Shown piece by piece: positions 34,367 through 43,711 of a stretch of 64,000 bases of DNA. Every line of letters begins with the position of its first letter. Position 1 is the stretch's first letter. Source of the stretch: Sphingomonas glacialis (GTDB lineage Bacteria; Pseudomonadota; Alphaproteobacteria; Sphingomonadales; Sphingomonadaceae); assembly GCF_014653575.1 (NCBI RefSeq), contig NZ_BNAQ01000005.1:186001-250000 (forward strand), read 5' to 3'. Below the pieces are notes generated by a model. The model worked only from the letters and a program-made list of their open reading frames with translations. It had not been told where the DNA came from and did not search any database. Made by a program: the position numbers and the translations under genes.

Positions 34367-34654
34367 TTACTTGTCGCCGTCCTTGACGCCAACGGTCGGC
34401 ACGTCGACCGTGGTCTTCTTGGTGCCGACAACGACTTCCTTCGACTTCACGTCGACATCGGGAAGAGCGCCTTCCTTGGCGCTGACGTTGATCTTCGGCA
34501 TTTCGCCACCCTTGACGTCCGCGCTCCAGAAGCCGGTCGCGAACAACACGCCCACGACGACGAGCGCCAGGACGATGATCGTGCCAATCACCATGCCGGT
34601 GTTGCTCTTCTTTTCCACGTAAACCTTTTCGGTCGTGTCGCGATACTCAGCCAT
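34367..34654 (-). CDS. Small membrane-anchored protein with acidic/lysine repeats
   Basis: The 95-residue protein has a short cytoplasmic start (MAEYRDTTEKVYVEKK), one transmembrane segment (GMVIGTIIVLALVVVGVLFATGF) and a hydrophilic tail with repeated Val-x-Val units (INVSAKEG, DVDVKSKEVVVG, VDVPTVGVKDG). The Shine-Dalgarno (AAAGGAGG) is perfect, suggesting strong expression. It has its own EcfG-like promoter and terminator. No family recognised; an envelope stress protein is inferred. Confidence 0.75.
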   Translation of the reverse strand: MAEYRDTTEKVYVEKKSNTGMVIGTIIVLALVVVGVLFATGFWSADVKGGEMPKINVSAKEGALPDVDVKSKEVVVGTKKTTVDVPTVGVKDGDK

Positions 34655-34685
34655 TTCAATCCTCCTTTTAAGAACCCGGCTGCAC

Positions 34686-34711
34686 AACCTATGTTTGTTA
34701 GTATTGGTTCC
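34686..34711 (-). promoter_or_regulatory. EcfG-like general stress promoter
   Basis: On the minus strand GGAAC (34711-34707), 17 bases, then GGTT (34689-34686), 31 bases before the ATG of the small membrane-anchored gene. One mismatch in the -10 box. Confidence 0.5.
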
Positions 34712-34844
34712 GTAAACCTTGCCGATGACGATCGTAGCGCGCGCGGATGCGGTGGCGGTCAATGGCTTGCCAGCCCCGCCCGGTATTTGTCGTGACGATA
34801 TCCGGTCGCCGCGGTACCCGGTCTCGCCGACGCACCATGCCGCG

Positions 34845-37442
34845 TCACTCGCGCGTGAGCGCCTTGAGCCGGTAGAGCGTCTCGAGCGCCTCGCGCGGCG
34901 TCAGCGCATCGACGTCGAGCGTTTCGACTTCGGCGCGGATCGCGTCGCATTGCTCCTCGGCGACTTCGAGCGCGGCGGCGAACAGCGGCAAGTCGTCGAG
35001 TCCTGCCGCGAGCCCGCCGGTCTTGGCGCGCCCGGCCTCGAGCTTGCTCAGCACCGATTTCGCGCGCGCGATCGTCGCAGGCGGGAGGCCGGCGAGCCGC
35101 GCGACGGCGAGGCCGTAGCTGCGATCGGCGGGGCCTTCGGACACTTCGTGCAGCAGGACGAGTTCGCCCTTCCACTCGCGCGCGCGGACGTGATGGAGCG
35201 TCAGCGCGTCGCAGCGCTCGGCGAGCCGCGTCAGCTCGTGATAATGCGTCGCGAACAGGCAGCGGCAGCGATTGTCCTCATGGATCGCCTCGACCACCGC
35301 CCAGGCGATCGCCAGCCCGTCATAGGTCGAGGTGCCGCGCCCGACTTCATCGAGGATGACGAAGCTGCGCGGCGTCGCCTGCGCGAGGATAGCGGCGGTC
35401 TCGACCATCTCGACCATGAAGGTCGATCGCCCGCGCGCGAGATTGTCCGACGCGCCGACGCGGCTGAACAGTCGATCGACCAGGCCGAGCTTCGCGGCGG
35501 TGGCGGGGACGTAGCTGCCCGCCTGGGCAAGCACCGCGATCGCCGCATTCTGGCGCAGGAAGGTCGATTTGCCGCCCATGTTGGGGCCGGTGACAAGCCA
35601 CAGCCGCGAGTCTTCGGACAGGCGGCAGTCATTGGCGACGAAGCGCTCGCCGCGCTTGGCGAGCGCGTCCTCGACCACCGGATGCCGCCCGCCGACGATG
35701 TCGAAACAGGCGTGATCGACAAGGGCAGGGCGCGCCCAGCCGCCTTCGGCCGCGCGCTCGGCAAGGCCGGCGGCAACATCGAGCCGCGCGAGCGCATCGG
35801 CGGTGGCGGCGACCGCTTCGCGCTTGGCGAGTGCGGCGGCGATCAGATCCTCGAGATGCGCCGCCTCGGCCGCGAGCGCGTGTGCGCCGGCCTGCGTCAC
35901 CTTCAGCGCGACCTCGTGGAGTTCGGGCGCATTGAAGCGGATCGCGCCCGCCATCGTCTGGCGATGGGTAAAGCCGCTGTCGGGCTTCATCAGCGCATCG
36001 CCGAAGCGCGCCGGCACTTCGATATGATAGCCGAGCACGCCGTTATGGCGGATCTTCAGCGCGGTGACGCCGGTACGGTTACGGAATTCGGCCTCGAGCG
36101 CGGCGATCGCGCGCCTGCCGCCTGCGCCCGCATCGCGCAGGTCATCGAGCGCTGCGTCATACCCCGGTGCGATATAGCCGCCGTCCGAGGCGTCGATCGG
36201 CGGGCTCGCGACGAGCGCGCGCGTCAGCAGGTCGATCAGCGCGCCGTGACCGCGCAGCGCGGGCGCGAGTTCGCCGAGTAGCGCGGGCGGCTGCTCAATC
36301 TTGCCGAGCCGCTCGCCGAGCCGCCACGCGCCGTCGAGCCCGTCGCGCAATTGCCCGAGATCGCGTGGGCTCCCGCGTCCTGCCGCGAGCCGCCCGAGCG
36401 CGCGGCCAATGTCGGCCATGCTGCGCAGCGTCCCGCGCAAGGCCTCGCGCAACCCCGCATCCTCGGCGAGCAACGTCACTAGATCGAGCCGCGCCTCGAT
36501 CCTACCGCGGTCCATTAGCGGCGCACCGATATCGGCCGCCAGCAGTCGCGCACCCGCGGCGGTCACCGTGCGGTCGACCGCGTCGAGCAGGCTGCCCTTG
36601 CGCGCGCCGTTGGTGGTCTGCGTGAGTTCGAGGCTTTCGCGCGTCGCCGCGTCGATCGCCATCTGCTGCGCGGTCTGGGCGAGGCGTGGGGGGCGCAGGA
36701 AGGGGATCGCGCCCTTGGCGGTATGGTCGAGATAGGCGACGAGCCCGCCTGCCGCAGCGAGCGCCGCGCGCCCGAACTGGCCGAAGCCGTCGAGCGTGGC
36801 GACGTCGTACAGCGCCTTGAGCCGCGTCTCCCCCCGTCCGCTGTCGAAATCGGCGCGGGGGCGCAGCATCGTCGCCGCTTCGCCAAACGCCGTCGCTTCG
36901 GACGCGATCGTCTCTGCGGGTGCGAGCCGCGCGAGTTCGGCACCAAGGCTCGCCGCATCGCACTCGATCAGCTCGAAACGCCCGGTCGAGATGTCGGCGG
37001 CGGCGACCGCGACGCCGCCCGCGGCCTCGCCGATCGCGACGCACCAGTTCGCGGTGCGCGCATCGAGCAGCGCCTCCTCGGTCAGCGTCCCCGCCGTCAC
37101 CACGCGGACGATCGCGCGCGCGACGAGCGTCTTGCCGCTGCGCTTCTTGGCGTCAGCCGGGCTCTCGGTCTGCTCGGCGATCGCGACGCGGTGGCCGGCC
37201 TTGATCAGCCGCGCGAGATAGGCGTCGGCGGCATGGACCGGGACGCCGCACATCGGGATCGGCACCCCGTCATGCTCGCCGCGTGCGGTCAGCGCGATGT
37301 CGAGCACCGCGGCGGCGATCTTGGCGTCCTCGAAGAACATCTCGAAGAAATCGCCCATCCGGTAGAATAGCAGGCAATCGCGCGCGTCGGCCTTGAGCGC
37401 CAGATATTGCGCCATCATCGGGGTAGGGGGGGTGCTCGCCAT
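34845..37442 (-). CDS. mutS: DNA mismatch repair protein MutS
   Basis: The 865-residue ATPase recognises mismatches. The mismatch-reading loop FYRMGDFFEMFFEDA lies near residue 28, with the Phe-x-Glu intact. The Walker A GPNMGGKSTFLRQ is near residue 615, and Walker B/signature FVILDEVGRGTSTYDGLAIAWA near 690; a C-terminal helix-turn-helix follows. The chosen start at 37442 begins MASTPPTPMMAQYLALKA, in line with the family; the longer upstream frame is unsupported. Divergent from maeB across 131 bases. Confidence 0.96.
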   Translation of the reverse strand: MASTPPTPMMAQYLALKADARDCLLFYRMGDFFEMFFEDAKIAAAVLDIALTARGEHDGVPIPMCGVPVHAADAYLARLIKAGHRVAIAEQTESPADAKKRSGKTLVARAIVRVVTAGTLTEEALLDARTANWCVAIGEAAGGVAVAAADISTGRFELIECDAASLGAELARLAPAETIASEATAFGEAATMLRPRADFDSGRGETRLKALYDVATLDGFGQFGRAALAAAGGLVAYLDHTAKGAIPFLRPPRLAQTAQQMAIDAATRESLELTQTTNGARKGSLLDAVDRTVTAAGARLLAADIGAPLMDRGRIEARLDLVTLLAEDAGLREALRGTLRSMADIGRALGRLAAGRGSPRDLGQLRDGLDGAWRLGERLGKIEQPPALLGELAPALRGHGALIDLLTRALVASPPIDASDGGYIAPGYDAALDDLRDAGAGGRRAIAALEAEFRNRTGVTALKIRHNGVLGYHIEVPARFGDALMKPDSGFTHRQTMAGAIRFNAPELHEVALKVTQAGAHALAAEAAHLEDLIAAALAKREAVAATADALARLDVAAGLAERAAEGGWARPALVDHACFDIVGGRHPVVEDALAKRGERFVANDCRLSEDSRLWLVTGPNMGGKSTFLRQNAAIAVLAQAGSYVPATAAKLGLVDRLFSRVGASDNLARGRSTFMVEMVETAAILAQATPRSFVILDEVGRGTSTYDGLAIAWAVVEAIHEDNRCRCLFATHYHELTRLAERCDALTLHHVRAREWKGELVLLHEVSEGPADRSYGLAVARLAGLPPATIARAKSVLSKLEAGRAKTGGLAAGLDDLPLFAAALEVAEEQCDAIRAEVETLDVDALTPREALETLYRLKALTRE

Positions 37443-37573
37443 CGCCCGGCAACTAGCAACGAATTGGCGGCGCGTCATGCCGAACGATCGTGTCAAATCG
37501 TGAAGCGTGCATCTGCGGGGTGACGTGGGGGAAGGCATTGCCTACAGACACAGGCGATTCCGAAAGGCCGAGC

Positions 37574-39841
37574 ATGTCCACAGACACCAATCCGCAGAAT
37601 GTCCAGTTTTCAGAGCGCGAAGCGCTGCTGTTCCATTCGGAGGGGCGTCCGGGCAAGCTCGAGATCATCGCGTCGAAGCCCATGGCGACTCAGCGCGACC
37701 TCGCTCTGGCCTATTCGCCGGGCGTCGCGGTGCCGGTGCTGGCGATCGCCGCTGACCCGAGCCTCGCTTACGATTACACCGCCAAGGGCAACCTCGTTGC
37801 GGTCATCTCGAACGGCACTGCGATCCTCGGGCTCGGCAATCTTGGCGCGCTCGCGTCGAAGCCGGTGATGGAAGGCAAGGCGGTGCTGTTCAAGCGCTTT
37901 GCCGATGTCGATGCGATCGACATCGAATTGAAGACCGAGGACCCCGACCGGCTGATCGACGCGATCGAATTGATGGAACCGAGCTTTGGCGGCATCAATC
38001 TCGAGGACATCAAGTCGCCCGAATGCTTCATCATTGAGCAGACGCTGCGCGCCAAGATGAACATCCCGGTGTTCCATGACGACCAGCACGGCACCGCGAT
38101 CATCTGCGCCGCCGGCCTGATCAACGCGCTGTTCCTGACGGGCCGCGACATCAAGACCACCAAGGTGGTGATGAACGGCGCGGGCGCGGCGGCGATCGCC
38201 TGTGCCGAGCTGATCAAGGCGATGGGCCTGCCGAGCGATCATCTGACGATGGTCGATCTGGGGGGCATTATCTATCAGGGTCGCGACGACGTGAACCAGT
38301 GGCAGTCGGCGCACGCCGTCGTCACCGAAAAGCGCACCCGCGCCGAGGCGCTCGACGGTGCCGACGTGTTCATCGGCGTGTCCGCCGCGGGTGCGCTGCC
38401 CGCCGCCGACCTGATGAAGATGGCGCCAAAGCCGATCATCTTCGCAATGGCCAATCCCGATCCCGAGATCACCCCGCCGGAAGCCAAGGCGGCGCGGCCC
38501 GATGCGATCATCGCGACCGGGCGATCGGATTATCCCAACCAGATCAACAACGTGCTCTGCTTCCCGTTCATCTTCCGCGGCGCGCTCGACGTGCGCGCGA
38601 CGACGATCAACGACGAGATGAAGCTCGCCGCGGCGCATGCGCTGGCGGCGCTCGCGCGCCAGCAGGTACCCGAGGAAGTCGCGGTCGCCTACGGCGTGCG
38701 CCACACCTTCGGCCCCGATTACATCATCCCCGCGCCGTTCGATCCGCGGCTGATGGAGATCGTCCCCGTCGCGGTCGCCAAGGCGGCGATGGATTCGGGC
38801 GTGGCGACCAAGCCGATCCTCGACCTCGACGCGTATCGCGAGAAATTGAAGGCGCGCCTCAACCCGACCACCTCGGTGCTGACGCTCGCTTACGAAGGCG
38901 CCAAGGCGCATCCCAAGCGCGTGCTGTTCGCCGAGGGCGAGGAAGAAGTCGTGCTGCGCGCCGCGATCGCGTTCAAGGATGGCGGCTACGGCACGCCGGT
39001 ACTCGTCGGGCGCGACGACGTGCCCGAGCGGTTGCGCGCATTGGGCGTCACCGATCCTGATAGCTATGAGCTCCACAACAGCCGCAAGTCGCCGCTGGTG
39101 CCGCGGATGGTCGACTTCCTTTATGGCCGGCTCCAGCGCCGCGGCTATCTGCGTCGCGATTGCGAGCGGATGATCAACCAGGATCGCAACATCTTCGGCG
39201 CGGTGATGCTCCAGCTCGGCGAAGCCGACGCGATGATCACCGGCATCACGCGCACCTATGCGCACACGATGCGCGAAGTCCGCCGCGTGATCGATCCCGA
39301 GGCGGGCCGCACGCCGTTCGGCATCCATCTGATGGTCGGGCAGAGCCACACGGTGTTCATGGCCGATACCACGGTCAACGAACGCCCCAATGCCGAGGAA
39401 CTCGCCGACATCGCCGAGGGCACCGCGCTGGTCGCCAAGCGGATGGGCCACGAGCCGCGCGTCGCCTTCCTCAGCTATTCGACCTTCGGCAATCCCGAGG
39501 GCAATTGGCTCGACGATATCCGCGCCGCGGTGAAGGTGCTCGACGCGCGCAAGGTCAGCTTTGAATATGAAGGCGAAATGGCGCCCGACGTTGCGCTCAA
39601 CCCCCGGCAGCTCGCCAATTATCCGTTCGCGCGGCTGTCGGGGCCGGCCAACGTGCTGATCCTGCCGGGGCTGCAATCGGCCAACATCTCGGCCAAACTG
39701 CTGCGCGAGCTCGGCGGCGATGCGGTGATCGGGCCGATGCTCGTCGGCATGGAAAAGTCGGTGCAGATCGCCCCGATGACGAGCACGGCGAGCGAGCTGG
39801 TGACGTTGGCGGTGCTCGCCGCGGGCGGCATCGCGCGCTGA
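37574..39841 (+). CDS. maeB: NADP-dependent malic enzyme with C-terminal phosphotransacetylase-like domain
   Basis: The 755-residue protein converts malate to pyruvate, CO2 and NADPH. The malic domain covers about residues 1-150 (LALAYSPGVAVP; VFHDDQHGTAIICAAG), followed by the NADP domain (VVMNGAGAAAIACAEL; SAAGALPAADLMKMA). From about residue 430 comes a phosphate acetyl/butyryl-transferase-like regulatory domain (RVLFAEGEEEVVLRAA; INQDRNIFGAVMLQLGEADAMITG), the usual MaeB fusion that responds to acetyl-CoA. AAAGG precedes ATG 37574. Confidence 0.95.
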   Translation: MSTDTNPQNVQFSEREALLFHSEGRPGKLEIIASKPMATQRDLALAYSPGVAVPVLAIAADPSLAYDYTAKGNLVAVISNGTAILGLGNLGALASKPVMEGKAVLFKRFADVDAIDIELKTEDPDRLIDAIELMEPSFGGINLEDIKSPECFIIEQTLRAKMNIPVFHDDQHGTAIICAAGLINALFLTGRDIKTTKVVMNGAGAAAIACAELIKAMGLPSDHLTMVDLGGIIYQGRDDVNQWQSAHAVVTEKRTRAEALDGADVFIGVSAAGALPAADLMKMAPKPIIFAMANPDPEITPPEAKAARPDAIIATGRSDYPNQINNVLCFPFIFRGALDVRATTINDEMKLAAAHALAALARQQVPEEVAVAYGVRHTFGPDYIIPAPFDPRLMEIVPVAVAKAAMDSGVATKPILDLDAYREKLKARLNPTTSVLTLAYEGAKAHPKRVLFAEGEEEVVLRAAIAFKDGGYGTPVLVGRDDVPERLRALGVTDPDSYELHNSRKSPLVPRMVDFLYGRLQRRGYLRRDCERMINQDRNIFGAVMLQLGEADAMITGITRTYAHTMREVRRVIDPEAGRTPFGIHLMVGQSHTVFMADTTVNERPNAEELADIAEGTALVAKRMGHEPRVAFLSYSTFGNPEGNWLDDIRAAVKVLDARKVSFEYEGEMAPDVALNPRQLANYPFARLSGPANVLILPGLQSANISAKLLRELGGDAVIGPMLVGMEKSVQIAPMTSTASELVTLAVLAAGGIAR

Positions 39842-39850
39842 GGCGCGGCG

Positions 39851-41410
39851 TCAGGCGACTGGCGTCGGAGATGGGCCGCGCGGCGTGGCGGCGGGGCGCA
39901 CGTTGAAATCGTCGAGCGCGGGCGCGTAGCTGTCGGGCAGCGGGCGCCCGAATTCGGTGAAGCTGCGACGGACGTCGGTGCGCGATTCGATCCGGCGCAG
40001 CATTTGCTCGGTGAGCGTCAGCGCGGGCAGCGCCTGCTTCGCACGATAGCGCGCGGTTTCGAGTGCGACGAGTGCATCGTTCCGCGTGTCCGGATCACGG
40101 ACGGTGGCGATCCAACGGGCGGCTTGCTCGTCAATCGGCGCGACGCAGGCGACGGCATAGTCGCCTGCGGTTTTGGCGGTGGGATAGACGCTGCGGAGCC
40201 GCGCGAGCTGCGCCGCGGCCTGCTCGTGCTTGCCGAGCCCCTGCAACGCGCACGCACGCAGGGCGACGAAATAGCCTGCCGCGACCGGGCTTTCGAGCGT
40301 GTCTGCGCTTGGCGGATGGCGGTCGAGCATCGCGATTGCGCCGCCAAAGTCCTGCGCCAGCAGCAATTGCATGACCAGATTGGGGACGATGTTCTCGATC
40401 CCCGATTCGGGTTGCGCCGGGGCATCGACCGCGGCGCGCATCCGTCGGATGCCTTCGGCGCGATCCCCCTCTTCCGCCAGCCAGCGGCCCTGTTTGAGCA
40501 CCGCCATGCTGCGCACCCACATGTCCGTGTTCGCCGCGTCGGTCTGCAGCCATTGCTCGATCAGCGTGATCGCCTCGCCGCGGTGACCCGTGTCGACCAG
40601 CGCTTGCGCGTAGGCGAGCCGGGTTTCCGGGGTTTCGCTGGTTTCGAAAGTCGCGCGCGCCGCCGCCAGCAACGCGCCGCGCTGGACCGACAGATCATTG
40701 CCCGCCCACTCCCCGATCGCGGGCCAGATCGGCGCATAGCGGCGATCGACGAGCATCGCGACGCCAGCGTGCGGGCTCAGCACCGAGGGCAGCAGTTGCA
40801 TCGCGGTCGCTGCATCGCCGGTTCGCAAACGGTACAGGATGGCGGTCTGGGTATAGTGCGAAAACACGCCCGGATTGTCGCGCGGATAGCCCGCGCCGAC
40901 CAACGCGTCGATCATCGTGTCGGCGAGATCGCCCTTCCCGGCATAGGCCAATTGGCGCAACACCGTGGCCATTGAATCGGCATCGATCTGGTCCAGCGCG
41001 GACGCCTTGAGCTTGGCGGCGCGGATGATCAGCTGCGCGGCCTCGACCGGGCGCTGGCGGTGCGATTCGTCGAAGGCGATCGGCAGCAGCACATTGGGTT
41101 CGTCGGGCAGCAATTGGCGGCACTGGTCAAAACCGAGGCGAGCTTCGTCTTCACGGTGCAATTGACCGAGCACCGCGGCGCGGCCGCACAGCACGTGCCC
41201 GCGAAGCGGGGTCGGCTGTGGGAGAAGCGCCAGCGCGCGATCGAACAGGATGAGGCGCGCGGCATCGTTCGGCGCTGCGCCGAGCTGATTGAGCACCGTC
41301 AAAGCGGGCTGCTCGGCGACGAGCGGTGCCGGCTCGGCCAGTTGCGCATACAATGGGGCGGACAGTGCGACGAGACCGATACCCGCTGCAACGATTCGGT
41401 AGATGATCAT
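39851..41410 (-). CDS. Exported TPR-like protein of unknown function
   Basis: The 519-residue protein has a signal peptide (MIIYRIVAAGIGLVALSAPLYAQ). The rest is almost entirely helical, with degenerate 34-residue repeats such as RLILFDRALALLPQPTPLRG, RLAYAQALVDTGHRGEAITLIEQWL and ALQGLGKHEQAAAQLARLRSVYP, as in tetratricopeptide solenoids. The C-terminal tail is Pro-rich. It is convergent with maeB, ten bases apart. A protein-binding scaffold in the periplasm is inferred; no specific partner visible. Confidence 0.7.
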   Translation of the reverse strand: MIIYRIVAAGIGLVALSAPLYAQLAEPAPLVAEQPALTVLNQLGAAPNDAARLILFDRALALLPQPTPLRGHVLCGRAAVLGQLHREDEARLGFDQCRQLLPDEPNVLLPIAFDESHRQRPVEAAQLIIRAAKLKASALDQIDADSMATVLRQLAYAGKGDLADTMIDALVGAGYPRDNPGVFSHYTQTAILYRLRTGDAATAMQLLPSVLSPHAGVAMLVDRRYAPIWPAIGEWAGNDLSVQRGALLAAARATFETSETPETRLAYAQALVDTGHRGEAITLIEQWLQTDAANTDMWVRSMAVLKQGRWLAEEGDRAEGIRRMRAAVDAPAQPESGIENIVPNLVMQLLLAQDFGGAIAMLDRHPPSADTLESPVAAGYFVALRACALQGLGKHEQAAAQLARLRSVYPTAKTAGDYAVACVAPIDEQAARWIATVRDPDTRNDALVALETARYRAKQALPALTLTEQMLRRIESRTDVRRSFTEFGRPLPDSYAPALDDFNVRPAATPRGPSPTPVA

Positions 41411-41611
41411 CCGGCTGCCCCCAACGCCCGGCATTTTACGAGCGACGCGATGGTGGCATGGCACGCGGATGCATCACAAGATCCGAATCCGGGCTAAGTA
41501 CCGCTGCACAGCGTAGTATTTTGATTCTCCGCTGATCTGGATCAACCGTGATCCTCGCACGTTGGCGCGGTTCTGGTGGGATAGTCTGCCGTTTCCTCCA
41601 AGGGAGTTGCC

Positions 41612-42907
41612 ATGCCGGACGCACACCCGATTCTCGACCATGCCGATGTAATCCTCCGTCCCGATCCGTCGCGAACGGTGGTGCGGCCGTTCAGCCTCGA
41701 ATATCCCAAGGCATTCCAGGTCGAGGGGCAAAGCCGCACGCAGGCGATCGTCGACCGCGTGATGACGCTCGACGCTGCGGGGCTCGCTGCCGAGCTGGCC
41801 ATCACCACCGATTCGCTCGACGAGCGGCACCGCGATGTCGATGCGATGCTGGTGCGGCGCTATGAGGAAATCGCCGCAACGCTGGCCGCGCGGCCGACTG
41901 CGAACACCGCGCAGCAGCGCTTGATCGGTGCCTATTTCAGCGAAGAATATTCGTACGAAGCCGCCGCCTTGTTCAACCCGAGCGCGGTCCTCGCGCACGA
42001 TCAATCGACCGCACCGGAGGGGGGCGTGCGGTTCATCGTGTCGCTGCGCGGGATCGGCGAGGGCCATGTCTCGTCGGTGGCGTTCCGGTCGGGCAGCTGG
42101 GTCCCTGGCGGGCGGATCGCGATCGACCCGCCGAGCCTCGTCGCGGTACCGCCGATCATCGAGGGCGACAGCGTCGCCGCGGGCGCCGTGGTGACGCTCC
42201 GCGTCGATCGCAGCCGTGACATTTCGGAAACCGTGCTGTTTCCCGTGCTGCCGAGCCAGCATCAGGGGATCGAGGATCTGCGGCTGGTGCGCTTCACCGA
42301 AGACGATGGCACGACGACCTATCACGGGACCTACACCGCGTTCAGCGGCTCGACCGCGCGGCCCGAATTGCTGTCGGGCGACGGATCCGAAACCTTTATC
42401 ATGCGCGCGCTGACCGGCGATGCGGCGGGAGCCAAGGGCATGGCGCTGTTCCCGCGGCGCGTGGGCGGGCAATATATCATGCTCGGGCGACAGGACAGCG
42501 AGAGCATCTGGCTGCATCGCTCCGACGACATCCTGCACTGGGAAGGCGGCGGCAAGATCGTCAGCCCGCGATATCCGTGGGAATACGTCCAGATGGGCAA
42601 TTGCGGCTCGCCGATCGAGGTCGACGAAGGCTGGCTGGTGTTCACGCACGGCGTCGGGACGGTGCGCAATTACTGCGTCGGGGCGTGTCTGCTCGACAAG
42701 GCCGATCCGTCGAAGCTGCTCGCGCGCACGCCCGAGCCGATCCTTCGCCCGAGCCCCGATGAGCGCGACGGTTATGTGCCCAATGTGGTGTACAGCTGCG
42801 GCGCGCTCGCGCTCGGGCGTGATATTCTGTTGCCCTATGGCGTCGCCGACAATTTCACCGCCTTTGCGACGACGACGGTCGATCGGCTGCTGTCTGCGAT
42901 GGAGTGA
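41612..42907 (+). CDS. Glycoside hydrolase family 130 protein (mannoside phosphorylase type)
   Basis: This 431-residue five-bladed beta-propeller enzyme carries the GH130 motifs ALFNPSAVLAHD (near residue 120), GIEDLRLVRF with the catalytic-region Asp, MGNCGSPIEVDEGWLVFTHGV, and PNVVYSCGALALGRDILLPYGVAD. GH130 enzymes phosphorolyse beta-mannosides, for example mannosylglucose or mannosyl-GlcNAc. The ~110-residue N-terminal helical extension matches the longer subgroup seen in Proteobacteria. AAGGGAG precedes the ATG. No sugar transporter or mannose-1-P gene is adjacent, so the substrate is open. Confidence 0.88.
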   Translation: MPDAHPILDHADVILRPDPSRTVVRPFSLEYPKAFQVEGQSRTQAIVDRVMTLDAAGLAAELAITTDSLDERHRDVDAMLVRRYEEIAATLAARPTANTAQQRLIGAYFSEEYSYEAAALFNPSAVLAHDQSTAPEGGVRFIVSLRGIGEGHVSSVAFRSGSWVPGGRIAIDPPSLVAVPPIIEGDSVAAGAVVTLRVDRSRDISETVLFPVLPSQHQGIEDLRLVRFTEDDGTTTYHGTYTAFSGSTARPELLSGDGSETFIMRALTGDAAGAKGMALFPRRVGGQYIMLGRQDSESIWLHRSDDILHWEGGGKIVSPRYPWEYVQMGNCGSPIEVDEGWLVFTHGVGTVRNYCVGACLLDKADPSKLLARTPEPILRPSPDERDGYVPNVVYSCGALALGRDILLPYGVADNFTAFATTTVDRLLSAME

Positions 42908-42970
42908 CGCGGGCGGACATATGCAGCGGTCAGCCTTCATAAACGCAGGCCCGCATATTATATTGCGATC

Positions 42971-43594
42971 GTGATCGATCTCTCCCGTCTTGGCCCGCAC
43001 GCGCCGCTGTACCTGCTGATTGCCGGCGTCGTGGCGATACTCTTCCTGGCGCGGCGCGTGCCGGTGTTCGGGCGCGTGCTGTCGTTCGCCATGACCGTCG
43101 GCGCGGTCGTCGTGGTCGCGCTGCTGTTCGCCGAGCGCGCGCAGTTTGATCCGATGTTCGCGCGGATGGCGCAGCGCTTCCAGATCGGCGGGCAGCAAGT
43201 CGTCGGCAAGGAAATGCGCGTGCCGATGGCGAGCGACGGGCATTTCTGGGTGCGGGTGAAGCTCGGCGGGATCGAGCGGCGGATGCTGGTCGACAGCGGC
43301 GCGACGGTGACCGCGATCTCGGCGGATACCGCCGCCGCCGCCGGGATCGAGCCGAACGATTCACTCATGCCGGTGGTGATGCAGACCGCGAACGGCAACG
43401 TCGCCGCGCAGACCGCGACGGTGCCTGTGCTGCGGATCGGCAACGTCGTCGCGCGCGACCTGCCGGTGGTGGTGTCGCCAGCGTTCGGCGACATGAACGT
43501 GGTCGGGATGAACTTCCTGTCGCGACTGAAATCATGGCGGGTGGAGGAGGGCGTGCTGATCCTCCAGCCGCATCATCCGCAGGAGACGACGTAG
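42971..43594 (+). CDS. Membrane-anchored retropepsin-like aspartic protease (TIGR02281 type)
   Basis: The 207-residue protein has two N-terminal membrane segments (LYLLIAGVVAILFLA; VLSFAMTVGAVVVVALLF), then a single retropepsin-fold domain with the active-site motif MLVDSGATVTAIS and the flap/strand region VVGMNFLSRLKSWRVEEGVLIL. This layout fits the clan AA aspartic protease family TIGR02281, which must dimerise. The start codon is GTG. Located 63 bases after GH130; substrate unknown, probably periplasm-facing. Confidence 0.85.
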   Translation: MIDLSRLGPHAPLYLLIAGVVAILFLARRVPVFGRVLSFAMTVGAVVVVALLFAERAQFDPMFARMAQRFQIGGQQVVGKEMRVPMASDGHFWVRVKLGGIERRMLVDSGATVTAISADTAAAAGIEPNDSLMPVVMQTANGNVAAQTATVPVLRIGNVVARDLPVVVSPAFGDMNVVGMNFLSRLKSWRVEEGVLILQPHHPQETT

Positions 43595-43600
43595 GTCAAT

Positions 43601-43706
43601 CGTCACCCCGGCCTTGTGCCGGGGTCCACCAGGCCGCGGGCGTGCCGATCCATGTCAAAGGCTGGCGGCGCTGCACGGTGGACCCCGGCACAAGGCCGGG
43701 GTGACG
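43601..43706. repeat. Inverted repeat pair, family B
   Basis: A 29-base copy at 43601-43629 and its inverted copy at 43678-43706, nearly identical to the pair at 23997-24092. It lies between the convergent aspartic protease and SDR genes, filling almost the whole gap. Confidence 0.88.
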
Positions 43707-43711
43707 ACGCC

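Noticed and set aside
37610..39676. 688-codon minus-strand frame opposite maeB
   Set aside because: Antisense shadow; composition dominated by Arg/His/Asp/Leu with no conserved motif.
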